Made by a program: the position numbers and the translations under genes
Part shown: positions 1 through 10,252 of the stretch, piece by piece
How positions within the stretch are numbered: the stretch's first letter is position 1
How the letters are laid out: every line of letters begins with the position of its first letter
Assembly: GCA_033557465.1 (NCBI GenBank)
Contig: CM066031.1
Coordinates: 1,670,222,800-1,670,286,799 of the forward strand
DNA length: 64,000 bases
Direction: 5' to 3'
DNA from: Ichthyophis bannanicus
Taxonomy: Eukaryota; Chordata; Amphibia; Gymnophiona; Ichthyophiidae
Notes under the pieces: generated by a model
Told to the model about the DNA's origin: nothing
Seen by the model: only the letters and a program-made list of their open reading frames with translations
The model's database searches: none

Positions 1-954
1 CCATACGAAATCCGAGAACTGGGTATCCTCTGGGGGTGACCTGGTCCAAGGCTTGGATCCCGGTGAGTCCAAAGTGTCGCACCAAGTCTGGAAGGTGTCC
101 GGGGACTCCTCTTCCTCAGTCTCCCATGCTGATTCCTCCGAGGAGAAATCGAGCGGCTCCGAATGGGCAAGCACAGACACCATCCGCCCCGACGCCGAGG
201 GTACCGGCGTCGACGACCTCGGTCCCGAACGGGAGGCCAAGGGAGACCTTGGCCGAGGATCGACTCGAGTTTGCATGGTCTTGACGATTGGCTCGGCCTC
301 CGGGGTCGACTTGGACATCGAGGTCCCGGTGGTCGGGGCAGATGCGCCGGTGAGGCCGGTGATCAGCACCCGCTGCTGCTCCATGAAGGCAGACAATCTG
401 CTCTTCAAGGCCGTCAACCTGAGTCCAAGCTCAGGAGATCCAGCAGCCTCCGACTCGGGGCCCGACGTCGGCTCCCCCGGAGGAGAGTCCACGAGGACTA
501 CAGTACTCACGTGTCTCGGGGTCTCCGACTCTACATGAGGATGCTTTGCAGGCCTCTCCGACTCCAAAGATCCGGGACGGCGATCGGGGCTATGTGACCT
601 GGCCCTCGAGGGGCCAAGAGCGTCCACCGATGCCGACCTCGCGGGTTTCTTCTTCCTTCGGTGCTCCCTCGAGGGGGACTCCCTCTCAGAGGAACCCCGA
701 CGATGCTCGGGGTCAGACTCCAGAGATGTCAAGGCCTCTGACGAAGTCCAGACCCGTCCAGACGCAGCGTCGGAGAAGATCCTCTCACGCTGGTGCTGAC
801 GGCTCCTCAATGCCTTCAAGGACATTTTACCACAGGGACTACAGACCTTAGGATCATGGTCAGGCCCCAGGCACCGGAGGCAGCAGTCATGTGTGTCGGT
901 GAGAGACATCAGTTTCTTGCACCGATCAAACTTCTTAAAGCCACTGGCAGCCAT
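1..954 (-). pseudogene. DIRS gag-like ORF1 (E1), partial and frameshifted
   Basis: The start codon is at 952-954 (CAT on the plus strand). The first residues read MAASGFKKFDRC, followed by the family hallmark TDTHDCCLRCLGPDH and a further C-x2-C, so a Cys-rich, zinc-ribbon-like N-terminus is present, although one Cys of the first pair is replaced by Phe. A Ser/Arg-rich stretch and a coiled-coil-like segment can be followed in other frames, so the gene carries frameshifts. The 3' half lies outside the window. In this family gag is the presumed RNA-packaging structural protein. Confidence 0.8.
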
Positions 955-1271
955 TGGGGGAAAAAGGGCCCCTGCAAGATCAAAAAATCTGGCTGCCAGG
1001 GAAAAGAAAAATTGGCGCGAATGCAGTCTCTAAGGACAAAAAACGAAAAGCGAGATCCGGGCTCGGTACCGGTGTACCGAGTCCAGGCGGGAAAGGAAAC
1101 TGACGTCGAACTGAAGAAAAATGCTCGTCTCAACACAGAAAAATCCACTTTTTCCACGGGTGACAAGGACACACGTCCGTAGGGCTCCATGGAAAAAAGA
1201 AGACTGAGCAAGATGGCACCTTTGGGCGGGAAGGGGACTGCGCATGCGTGGCTGCTTGGTCCTGGAGAATT
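1..1271 (-). mobile_element. DIRS group 1 element E1, 5' part only
   Basis: This is the 5' end of a minus-strand G1 DIRS element that runs off the left window edge. Reading the minus strand it has a short terminus ending in TTGGTCCTGGAGAA, the conserved GCGCATGCG and AAGATGG blocks, an A-rich leader, then gag. Its ITR is damaged: about 100 bp present in sister element E10, between the GCGCATGCG block and the terminal CTGCTTGGTCC, is missing at about 1252. The outer end abuts unrelated sequence at 1271/1272. Confidence 0.88.
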
Positions 1272-2090
1272 ACTGCTTTTGATATGTTCAGAAGATATAT
1301 GGCAGGAGATCTTAAAAGTCCCTCCAGAACTGATACCATCTTTAAATAGGGTATACTATCTGCCTCGCAGGAAGAACAACACTGAGACCCCAGTGGCTGT
1401 GTCTAATGTGGACTTTAATATTCTGAATGTTTCTGGCTTGCTCGAGACTCCGGTGGAGCTTCCTTCAACTCTATTGGTACGATGTGCATTAGTCTCAGAT
1501 AAAGATTGGCTCTTAAAAAAAAATTTTAAGCAGCGTTTACATACTTTTCTGGACCTAACCATATCTATGTTTCTTGATTTAACCAGGGAGACCCAGAAGC
1601 GCCGTAAACAATTTCTTCTTTATAAAGCTGGGATTTTGAAAATTGGGGGGGGGGGGACCTTTTTTCTGAGATTCCCTTGCAGATGTTTGGTTATTATTAA
1701 TTCTGTTAGATATGTTTTTTCTGACTCAAACGATTTGAGTACTTTTATTAATGCCAGACTTTCCTCTACTGCACTCCCAGAATAAATTGTAATTTCTTCC
1801 TCTTGTTTAGTATATGCCCTGGGTACTTCGGGGCCATTTTGGTTTCTTGTTTAGATATAAAGTTGTCTTATATTAATTTTACTTTCCAGAGTACTCCTGC
1901 TCTGGACTGTATTTCTTGTCTCCTTCCTCCAACATGTGGACTGCATGGAGTTGTAATGGATTTGATGTTTATTGATCTTTCTTATGGCTGTTTCCCTATT
2001 TACTCCATTTTCTTTTGCAAGATTGTAATATTGTTCTTGCTGTTTTGTTTAAATTGTTTTTTTTTATAAAAAGACAGGCACAGTGTTTTT
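1272..2090 (+). other. Repeat-derived segment with possible LINE-1-type ORF1 remnant
   Basis: A plus-strand frame is open to 1785 (stop near 1783). Its end contains an RRKQFLL segment, then GGTFFLRFPCRC, a Y-V-F-S-D motif and a short hydrophobic tail. This resembles the C-terminal part of L1-type ORF1-like proteins of fish and amphibians as I remember them; the family call is tentative. A G run at 1645-1655 may mark a slippage site. The following 300 bases are T-rich without coding signal, as between LINE ORFs. It is bounded by DIRS remnants on both sides. Confidence 0.35.
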
Positions 2091-3271
2091 CCGAAGCTAA
2101 ATGCCGGTACCGATGCTCCGAGGTATCAGCCTTGGTGAGCCGCTTGGGTCTGGTACCAGTATCGGTGATAGTATCAAGGAAGAGAATGGATGGGAGCAAT
2201 GTCGTTATCATCTGCAGTAGCCCTGATGTAGTGCCAGCAACTGATGTCAATGTTGGTTCCGTAACCGGTATCGATGAGGCGGTGTCTGTAGCCAAGCGTT
2301 TTATAGACACTAAGGCTGCAAGGAGAGCTACCAAGCTCCGCTTGATGGCCAGTATGCACTGGTCTATCGAGGTTGCTGATTCTTGGGTGTCGGTGATTGC
2401 TATTTGCCCTACCATCCCAGAGCATGGCACCAATAGCTCTCCGGAGATAGAGACCTCAAGAGCATCCTGGGCCCCTCAATGGCTTTGGAGGACAGGGCCT
2501 CCCGCCAGGGCTCTTTAGCAGGCCGAGCCACCTCCAAGGCAACACCAGTCATCTCGATGATTTGAGTGAGATCTTCCTCTGGAGGTATTGTCAGACTTCG
2601 ATGCGGGCTTGTGCTTGGACTTTGAAGATACCCAAGATCAATGGGAGGATGAGGAAGTCCTCGACAAAGTGGGCGCCATCGATATCGCATCAGAGGCAGA
2701 GAGTGCTCCAAATTTAGAAGCCTAGTTTTGTAGGCCTCTCTGTGTCATGTTCTGACAGACAAGACGGTCTTTTGGCTGGTGGGCTGGGCCAAGGCATTTT
2801 AAACACTAGTCATGTGTGTCAGTCGCCAAGTTGGTATTGGCACAATTAGAACATTTCTTGAAACCACTAGCTGCTGTCTCCATGCCTTTGAGGATTTGAA
2901 GGCTATGGTAATCTTAAAGCCTATAAAGGGCATCGCACAAGTTTGTTTGTTTTTTAAGAAAGAAAAGAATTAAAAGAAAAGAATAAGGGAACTAGCGATG
3001 TCATCCACGGTGTCAGTGTCAAAGGGAAGGCAGAGGTGATATGCACAAATAAAAAAAGGGTTTTCTGAGGTGATAGGATTTGGTTCCTGCTGGCTCCATA
3101 GAAAACAAAGAACTGAAGAGAGGGAGTTGGGAAGTTGGGAAGGCAGTCGCGCAGGCACAGTGGAGTGTTCCCAAAAGCTTTCCAAATGGATGCTGGAGAG
3201 CATTCCCGCGCAGACTCTGTCAGTACTGACGTCACCCATATGTAAAGACTATATTCAAGCTTGTCCCTGGA
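2091..3271 (-). mobile_element. DIRS group 2 element E2, 5' fragment
   Basis: This is a G2 DIRS 5' end on the minus strand: a terminus of the G2 type ending near GTCCCTGGAGA at 3271, an ITR with AAAGCTTTCC and CCCGCGCAG blocks, an AT-rich leader (about 2890-3060), then gag. Only the N-terminal half of gag remains. The element is cut at about 2091-2100 against T-rich LINE-like sequence. It is more divergent than H1 or E6, so probably an old copy. Confidence 0.8.
2100..2883 (-). pseudogene. DIRS gag-like ORF1 (E2), truncated
   Basis: The start codon is at 2881-2883 and the N-terminus reads METAASGFKKCSNC, then TDTHD followed by an in-frame stop and CLKCLGP. The Cys-pair signature therefore identifies it, while the stop makes it non-functional. 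Downstream, one minus frame (2433 to 1996) keeps a gag-like segment with Ile/Ala-rich helices matching the region before the conserved core in H1 (around 9480-9600). The conserved core itself is absent. Confidence 0.75.
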
Positions 3272-3282
3272 GATTACTGTCT

Positions 3283-3600
3283 ATATCATGAACTATACGA
3301 AGAACAAACCAGTACTACAGGAGATCAAACCTAAGCTTTCTTTAGAAGCTCAGATGACAGGACTTCGACTTTCATACTTTGGAGACATCATGCGAAGAAC
3401 AAGATCATTAGAGAAAGACATCATGCTTGGCAAGGTTGAAAGTCAACATAAGAGAGGAAGGCCAACAATGAGATGGATTGATACAACAGCAGCAGCTATG
3501 GATGCAACTCTATTAACTATGAGACGTCTGAATGAAGACTGAATAGAGTTTAGGACAGATATCCAGATGGTCACCATGAGTGGACAGACTCGACAGCACT
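3283..3600 (+). mobile_element. RTE-like non-LTR retrotransposon, 3' tail
   Basis: The plus frame ending at 3542 contains RLSYFGDIMRR, LEKDIMLGK, and KRGRPTMRWIDT. This order (L-R-W/Y-F-G-H-I-x-R, then a GRP-x-x-RW motif) is typical of the C-terminal end of RTE-type and related endonuclease/RT LINE proteins. After the frame ends the DNA still resembles the family's last residues (CACCATGAGTGGACAGACTC). Only about 90 codons remain; no RT domain or 3' repeat could be delimited. Confidence 0.65.
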
Positions 3601-3889
3601 TCAACAACAGAATATGGTTGTTGGGATTGCTGGTGTACGGTTGGGGGGTGAATTGGATAGAAGGAGTTGTGTGCTAGGAATGTGATGTAGGATGTTGTGG
3701 CCTAAGGAGGAAGGTCCTGTTTGTATGCAGATGGAAGTGTGCTTGTTTTGGGGAGAGGGCAGGGGTAGATGGTAAATTCTGGGTAGAGGAACCACCTTAG
3801 GGGGAGCTTTGGGGTACAAAGAGACGGAGTGCGTGGGTGAGGGTTGAGTAGAGTATTGTGTATGAGGTAGTGTATTGGAGCATCTCTAG
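3601..3889. other. Unassigned intergenic sequence
   Basis: No coding frame or terminal repeat that I recognise. The plus strand is G-rich and C-poor (many GGGG and GTG runs). It could be the 3' untranslated part of the preceding RTE-like fragment or plain host DNA. Confidence 0.4.
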
Positions 3890-4724
3890 TAGTTTTTAAG
3901 CCCTGTAAGCTGTTGTGTTACTATTAGTGATCTGTGAACTATCAACATCATCTGTAGTACCTGAAGACTGAAGAATCGCCAGTGTAACGCCAATTTTAAA
4001 AAAAGGTTCCAGGGCTGATCAGAGAAACTACAGACCAGTTAGCCTGATGTTGGTACCAGGCAAAATGGTAGAAAACCATTATAAAGAATAAAATTACTGA
4101 ACATAGTCATGGTTTAATGAGAGAAAGCCAACATAAATTCAGCGAAGGAAAATCTTGTCTTACTAATCTGTTATATTTTTTTGAAGGCGTGAATAAACAG
4201 GTAAACCTATGTGAGCTGGTTGATATTGTGTATCTGGATTTTCAGAAAGCCTTTGACAAGGTCCCTCATGAGAGACTTGGCGAAATTAAAAAGTCATGGG
4301 ATTGGAGGCAGTCTACTATTGTGGATCAGGAACTGCTTAAAAGATAGACAGCAGAGAGTAGGGCTAAACGGCCAATATTCTCAATGGAGAAAGGTTAATG
4401 GAGTACTTCAGGTATCTGTGCTGGGCCTGCGTCTTTTTAACATATTCATAAATGACCTAGAAATGGGAATTATTAGTGAGATGATCAAATTTGCAGATGA
4501 CACAAAATTATTCAAAGTTGTTTAAACGCAAGAGGATTCTGAAAAATTGCAAGAGAACCTTGATAAACTGGGAGATCAGACCTCCAAATGGCAGGTGAAA
4601 TTTAATGTGGACAAGTGCAAAGTTATGTCCTTGGAAAGAACAAACCAAACTACGGTTACAAGATGCAAAGTTCCACATTAGGAACCACTAGTCAGAAAAA
4701 GATTTAGGTATCATCGTGGATAAA
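3890..4724 (+). mobile_element. L2/CR1-type LINE, RT domain, first part (split by H1)
   Basis: Plus-strand reverse transcriptase of the L2/CR1 type, read through several frame breaks: PEDW and a KKGS stretch near 3965-4010, YRPVSL near 4031, [24 protein letters not shown] near 4238-4272, [20 protein letters not shown], a degraded [13 protein letters not shown] segment, and FADDTKLF at 4492-4515 (motif C, FADD). Frameshifts and stops make it dead. Its coding continues, without loss of sequence, at 15963 on the far side of the DIRS nest, because the flank ending GTGGATAA matches the LINE segment that resumes ATGTTGAAACCC. Confidence 0.88.
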
Positions 4725-4925
4725 ACATAGTTACTCACCTGTAACAGGTGATCTCCGGGAACAAGCAGGAATTTAGTCTTCACAAATGGGTATAGTCGGT
4801 ACCGACGGAGCCTGCGCAGGAACGCTCCCCAGCGTCCAATTAGAAAGCTTTTGGGAGCATCCCACAGCACCTGCGTGCTGCCTTGCCGCCTTTCCCAACT
4901 GCCTCTCTTTAGTTGAATTTAAAAC
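4725..4925 (-). repeat. H1 left (3') inverted terminal repeat
   Basis: Starts ACATAGTTACTCACCTGT and includes the near-palindrome CACCTGTAACAGGTG, then a GTCGGTACCGAC palindrome, the GCTTTTGGGAGC block, and CTTTAGTTGAATTT. It is the imperfect reverse complement of 15775-15962, with about 27 extra terminal bases that the right ITR lacks. Confidence 0.85.
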
Positions 4926-5001
4926 TCAGACAAAGAGAGAGAGAGAGGGAAAGAGAAAGAGATAGATAGAGAGATACAACTCCTAGGGGAGGTGGGTGCG
5001 T

Positions 5002-5101
5002 TGTGAAGATTAAATTCCTGCTGCTCCCGGAGATCACCTGTTACAGGTGAGTAACTATGCTATCTCCAGAAACAAGCAGGAATGTAGTCATCACATATGG
5101 G
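5002..5101 (-). repeat. H1 internal complementary region (ICR)
   Basis: The first part is the reverse complement of the H1 left terminus (GGTGAGTAACTATG...), running directly into the reverse complement of the right terminus (ATCTCCAGAAACAAGCAGG). The two ends are thus joined head to tail, as expected for the template that pairs with both termini during DIRS circle formation. Confidence 0.85.
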
Positions 5102-5218
5102 GACTCCTAGCTTTAGATGCCAGGGAGAGAACCCCAGAAGTTGTGTGTCCCTGTGAAAAGGCTCCACTTCCCCCCATGGATCTCTGGCATCCTACCAGGG
5201 AAGGTGGGTAGGAGTTGA

Positions 5219-6415
5219 TTAGGTATGGAACATGTGTTGGAGAACAGCCTGACCAAACAAGGCATCCCGGCGGGAGTCCTTGTCCAAGCAGTAATGGGCT
5301 GTGAAGGTATGAACCGAGGCCCAGGTAGCTGCTCGACAGATGTCGTCGATAGACACAGAGTGCAGATGAGCCTTTGAAGCTGCCATGGCTCTCAAAATGT
5401 GAGCTGTGACATGGCCCTCGAGAGGAAGAATCTTACTCTGATAGGCAAAGGAAATGCACTGTGCAATCCAGTTGGACAGTGTTCTCTTGGAGACTGGAAT
5501 TCCCAAATGAGAAGGATCAAAAGCAACAAAGAGTTGAGAGGACTTTCTATGTTGCTGTGTTCTTTGTAAGTAAAAGGCTAAAGCTCTTTTACAGTCCGAA
5601 GTATGAAGATTCCTTTCTGCATTTGATGCATGAGGCCTTGGAAAAAACACAGGCAGGTAGACCGCTTGGTTCAAATGAAAAGGCGAGACAATCTTTGGCA
5701 TAAAGTGTGGATGAGTCTTAAGGACTACCTTGTAATGATGGAACCTTGTATAAGGAGGATCAGCTACTAGTGCCTGCAACTCACTGACGCGACGTGCTGA
5801 TGTGATTGCAATGAGAAAGATAACTTTCCAAGAAAGGAATTTCAACAAGGTAGTAGCTAAGGGTTCGAAAGGTGGCTTCATGAGCTGGCCAAGAACCAGG
5901 TTTAAGTCCCATGCAACCGGTGGTGGCCTAATGGGAGTCTTAGTTAGAAGAAGGCCTCTCATAAATCTTGCTATAAGATGATGGGAGGAAATAGGTTGTC
6001 CATTTAAAGGCTTGAAAGAAGCAGCAATAGCACTCAAATGGACTCTTACTGAGTAAGTCTTAAGTCCTGCATTGGATAAATGAAGGAGATACTCCAGTAA
6101 TGATTCCATAGGTATCGCAAGGGGGCTAAGACCCTGCTGCGAGCACCATATGGTAAACCTTTTCCACTTGAAAGCATAAGAGAGTCTTGTGGAAGGTTTT
6201 CTGGAAGCATAAAGGATATCCTTTACTTGCTGAGAAAGGTTAAGATCATGAAGATCTAGGCCTTCAGCAACCAAGCCCTGAGATGCAGAGACTGGGGATT
6301 GGGATGCCATAACATTCCGTCCTCCTGAGATAGAAGATCTGGAGCAGACCCTATCTCCAGAGAGGGAGCTTGAGAGATATGTAGAAGCAGAGGGTACCAC
6401 ACTTGCCGTGGCCAA
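5219..6415 (-). CDS. DIRS tyrosine recombinase (H1), frame intact
   Basis: Predicted integrase that inserts the circular DNA copy of the element. In the 398-residue open frame there is a Ser-rich lead (1-45), an N-terminal helical core-binding domain (about 50-150, with KQVKDILYASRK-like and WKRF segments) and a catalytic domain. Catalytic residues are visible: Arg209 in SARRVSEL, His339 and Arg342 in AHILR, His369 in VHTF, and Tyr375 in TAHYCL. The first codon of this frame is TTG, so the true start is unresolved; the frame overlaps the end of the RT polyprotein by about 160 bp. It is the only undamaged gene of H1. Confidence 0.85.
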   Translation of the reverse strand: MATASVVPSASTYLSSSLSGDRVCSRSSISGGRNVMASQSPVSASQGLVAEGLDLHDLNLSQQVKDILYASRKPSTRLSYAFKWKRFTIWCSQQGLSPLAIPMESLLEYLLHLSNAGLKTYSVRVHLSAIAASFKPLNGQPISSHHLIARFMRGLLLTKTPIRPPPVAWDLNLVLGQLMKPPFEPLATTLLKFLSWKVIFLIAITSARRVSELQALVADPPYTRFHHYKVVLKTHPHFMPKIVSPFHLNQAVYLPVFFPRPHASNAERNLHTSDCKRALAFYLQRTQQHRKSSQLFVAFDPSHLGIPVSKRTLSNWIAQCISFAYQSKILPLEGHVTAHILRAMAASKAHLHSVSIDDICRAATWASVHTFTAHYCLDKDSRRDALFGQAVLQHMFHT

Positions 6416-8200
6416 AGCGCAGCTATGAGAATCATACGGCCTCTATCTCTCTGAAGCTTGAACAGGGTTTTGGGAATTAGGGGAATGGATGGAAAGGCAT
6501 AAAGGAAGTCTTGATCCCAATGAAGGAGGAAAGCATCCCTGGCCTGAGAGCCCTGAGCCGGAATTCTGGAACACAACTGGGGAAGTTTGGCATTCAACAG
6601 ACTTGCAAAGAGGTCTATGTCCGGGGGTGCCCCAAATTTGAAAAATCTTGGCCACCTGGTCTGCATGTAGAGACCATTCGTGTGGAAGCAGATCTCGACT
6701 GAGTCTATCTGCCCAAGAGTTTTGGATACCTGGAAGATACACTGCCAGGAGATGAATCTGATGCTCTCTGGCGAGGGCCCATAGTCGCAAAGCTTCGTTG
6801 CAAAGCGAGAGAGAGCCTGTTCCTCCCTGCTTCTTCACGTAGAACATGGCTACTTGACTGTCCGTCTGAATGAGGACTGACTTGTAGCTGAGCAGGGTGT
6901 GGAACACTCGAAGAGCAAGGAAGATTGCTCTGAGCTCTAAGAGATTGATGTGTAGATGAGTCTCCTGTGGAGTCTAAGTGCCTTGGGTGGAGAGGTCTTA
7001 CAGATGAGCTCCCCAACCCATTGGTGAAACATCTGTTGTGAGAGTTGCCTGGGGTAAAGGTTGTTGAAATGGGGACACCACCAACAGGTTTTGAGTGGAC
7101 TGCCACCATTGGAGGGACAAAATAAGGCGATTTGTGTTTGCTATTTTGTCTGACAGGCACCCTGATGCCTGGGTCCATTGAACGGATAAAGTCCAATGGG
7201 CTGCTCTCATATGGAGGTGAGCATAAGGAACCACATGCACGGTAGATGCCATGTGGCCTGGTAGTTGTAACATTTCTCGAGCAGTGAGATGAGGCTTTAG
7301 CACTTCTTGAGAAGCTAACTGCACCATGCGAAGTCAACGGGTCTGGGGAAGATAGGCACTTGCTTTTCTGGTATCCAGCAAAGCTCCTATGAACTCTAGG
7401 GACTGAGTGGGAGTTAGGCTGGATTTTGGGATGTTTATGACCAGACCCAAATACTGAAGGATACACATTGTGCAAGATAGAGAAATCCTGGCTTCTGACT
7501 CTGATGGGGCTCGAATGAGCCAGTCGTCTAAGTAAGGGAAGACAAATATTCCTAGATTGCGAAGAAATGCTGCTACCACAGCCATGCATTTCGTAAACAC
7601 CCTTGGTGCTGAAGCCAGGCCAAAAGGAAGCACCCTGTATTGGTAGTGCTTTCCTTGGAAAAGGAACTGAAGGAACCTTCTGTGAGTTGGATGGATGAGA
7701 ACATGAGTGTACGCATCCTTGAGATCTAGAGAACAAAGCCAATCCTGATTCTGAAGGTATGGCAGCAGCGTTCCCAGAGAGATCATCTTGAATTTCTCTT
7801 TGAACAAGAATTTGTTCAATTCTCTGAGGTCTAAAATAGGTCTGTGTCCCCCTGTTTTGTTTAGGATAACGAAATAGGGGGAGTAAAACCCTGTACCCTG
7901 TTGAGGAATGGGTACTTCTTCTATTGCCACTTGGGCAAGAAGCATAGTGATCTCTTGATCTAACAGGTTGATGAGAGAGGCCTGAGAATTGAACTGTCTT
8001 ACCATTGTAGGAGGGGGCAGGCACAGAAAGTGAAGCTTGTACCCCTCTTTTATAATGGAGAGAGTCCAATGTTCTGCTGTTATCTGCCCCCATCTGGGGG
8101 CAAAGTGACACAACCTTCCTGGAATGGTGGAAGGCTCTGGTCCGTTGAGGGCCAGGAAGGCTAAGTTCTCTAGATGAAAGTCAAAGGCCTTCTGGAGGCT
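6256..8200 (-). pseudogene. DIRS RT/RNase H/MT-like polyprotein (H1), broken
   Basis: The RT part is open from about 8200 to 7334, with PILDLRELNKF, SLDLKDAYTHVLIHP (motif A), LPFGLASAPRVFTK (motif B) and YLDDWLIR (motif C, YxDD intact). RNase H follows in 6443-6907 with LIQTDSQVAMFYV and WADRLSR. The C-terminal domain has DLFAS and YAFP, matching the methyltransferase-like domain of DIRS polyproteins. Stops near 7330 and 6970 and a frameshift near 6660 disable it. The -1 frame over the same DNA (8111 to 6705) has no stop at all. Confidence 0.88.
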
Positions 8201-9779
8201 GAGACTGCTGAGACGGTTGAGGCTTAGCAGTCTTTGCTTTCCTCTGTTTAGGTGGTTGCTGACTCTTTCGGGCAGTTTGACCTGCAGAACGCCCCTGCTG
8301 GGAATAAGAGGGATAAAACCTCTTCTTTTTGGAGAAGAATGGTTTCTTGAAAGATTTCCTCCTTGCAGAATCATCTGTGGCTTTGGATAATCTTTCCAAA
8401 GTGGAGTTGTCAGCATCCAACTCATTAGCTTTCTCTTGCCAATTTTTGCCGAATAGATTCTCACCTGTACAAGGGATACTGCCCATTTTGTCCTGCACCC
8501 AGAGCTCCAAATCGGATGCCTGGAGCCAGGCAATTCTACGTGCACCTATGGCAATGGCAGAGGTTCTGCTTATGCACTCAAAACAGTCAAAAGCTGCACG
8601 ATTGACAAACTTAGAAACATCCCGGGCATGTTTAACCAGTCTGAGAAAATCCTGCCTCTTATCATCAGGAAGAAGAGGGCTCAAAATCTCTTATCTCCTG
8701 TGACTTCCTTAAGGAACATTCCCATATATAAAATATAGGAACTGATCCTGGCAGAAAGCATGGAAGCCTGGAAGGTACGACGTCCAAAGGCATCCAAAGT
8801 TCGACACTCAGGTCCTGGAGGATTAGAGGCATGCCTCTTTGCACTTCTGATCCTTCTCATAGCTGATTCCACTACAATAGAGTGGTGAGGAAGCGGAGTC
8901 TTCTGGAAACCAGGACACGGAGGTACTCGATACATGGTATCCAGTCTACGAGAGTCAAGAGAGGTGGTAAGAGGTGTTTCCCACATTCTTAACACGAGAT
9001 CATGTAAGATCTCATTGACAGGCAAAGTAGCTGCCTGCTTAGGAGCCTTGGGATATTGTAGAATCTCCAACTCCTTTGCCATGGGCTCTGTTTCAGGAGC
9101 CACAGTAATGGAAAGACTTCGAGCCACCTCCCTGATAAAATCCTGAAAGGAGATATCTTCTGGAGGAGACATCCTACGTTTAGAAGAGAAAGGCTCCTCC
9201 GGGCGAAGTACTTCGGTACCGACAAGCTGTCAGAATCCTCAGACTCCTCCGAGGATTCAAAGTACCTTCTGTCCGGATGCTCTTGTAGAGCACGATATCC
9301 ATACCGACCGAAGTCAGTGCCGGGGGAATCAGTACCGGTGTATCGGTACCAGAAGGCATAGCATGACTAGGTGCCGGCAATGCAGACACCGGTACCGATA
9401 CCGGTGCTGGTTGAACAGTCTGATGTGGTTCCGAGGGTGTCGATGCCGCAAGGAGAGCCGCCAGACTGCATTCAATAGCCAGGAACCTCTGGTCTATCGA
9501 CGCTGCCGATGCTTGGATATCGGTACTGGAGAAAACAACCAGTACCCCAGAGCATGGCACCAGTAGTTCTGCCGAGGTTGAGGCCTCAAGAACATCCTGG
9601 AGCCCCGATAATGCTTTGGAAGCCGAAGCCTCCCGCCGGGGCAATTTTGCCAGTACAGAACCCTCAAGGGCAACGCCAGAGGCATCTCGATGCTTGGAAG
9701 GAGATCTACCTTTTGAGGACCGGCCAGACTTATGTTTAGTTACCTGAGATCCATGGGAGGAAGAAAAAGCCCTGGAAAG
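8181..9779 (-). pseudogene. DIRS gag-like ORF1 (H1), 3' part
   Basis: C-terminal four fifths of the H1 gag in three frames (9782-9180, 9172-8681, 8684-8181). Visible are a basic Ser/Lys stretch (GRSSKGRSPSK), the conserved helical core with QDFIREVARSL, YRVPPCPGFQKT, PHHSIVVESAM, a WLQASDLELWVQDK segment, and a Lys/Gln-rich basic tail ending QPPEGL. Frameshifts near 9175 and 8684. The 5' end of the gene continues at 15357 beyond E6. Confidence 0.85.
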
Positions 9780-9968
9780 CACAGTTACTTACCTGTAACA
9801 GGTGATCTCTGGGAACAGCAGGAATTAGTCCTCATATATGGGTACGTCGGAACCGACGGAGCCTGCGTGGGAAAGCTCCCCAGCTTCCCAGAAAGGAAAG
9901 CTTTTGGGGATTCCCACAGCGCATGCGCGCTGCCTTCCCGCCTTCCTGACCAACTCTCCTCAGCTCGA
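9780..9968 (-). repeat. E6 left (3') inverted terminal repeat
   Basis: Starts CACAGTTACTTACCTGTAAC and contains CGTCGGAACCGACG, GGAAAGCTTTTGGGG, a consensus NRF1-like GCGCATGCGCGC block, CCCGCC and CCTCAGCTCGAG. It pairs with 15195-15356. On the element's sense strand the last bases read CAGGTAAGTAACTGTG, a perfect splice-donor consensus. Confidence 0.88.
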
Positions 9969-10038
9969 GTTTAAAGCTGAGACAATAGAGATAGGAAAGG
10001 AAAGAGAGAGATACAACTCCTAGGGGAGGTGGGTGGGT

Positions 10039-10140
10039 TGTGAGGACTAATTCCTGCTGCTCCCAGAGATCACCTGTTACAGGTAAGTAACTGTGCTATC
10101 TCCAGGAACAAGCAGGAATGAGTCCTCACATATAGGGACT
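10039..10140 (-). repeat. E6 internal complementary region
   Basis: GTGAGGACTAATTCCTG... through CACCTGTTACAGGTAAG (reverse complement of the left end) continuing into ATCTCCAGGAACAAGC (reverse complement of the right end). Head-to-tail terminus junction typical of DIRS. Confidence 0.88.
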
Positions 10141-10252
10141 CCCTAGCTAAGATGCCGGGGAGATCCCCCCCCCAAGGGTATGAGACCAAGAAGGGTTCCT
10201 CATCTTCCTATGGATCTCAGGCATCCATACAGGGAAGGTGGGCAGGAGTTGA

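Noticed and set aside
36..597. Three overlapping plus-strand open frames at the window start
   Set aside because: They are antisense to the E1 gag and differ in each frame; the gag Cys-pair signature on the minus strand explains the sequence.
4725..4925. ITRs considered as LTRs of retroviruses
   Set aside because: They are inverted, not direct; no TG...CA ends, no primer-binding site, no target-site duplication; a tyrosine recombinase is present instead of a DDE integrase.
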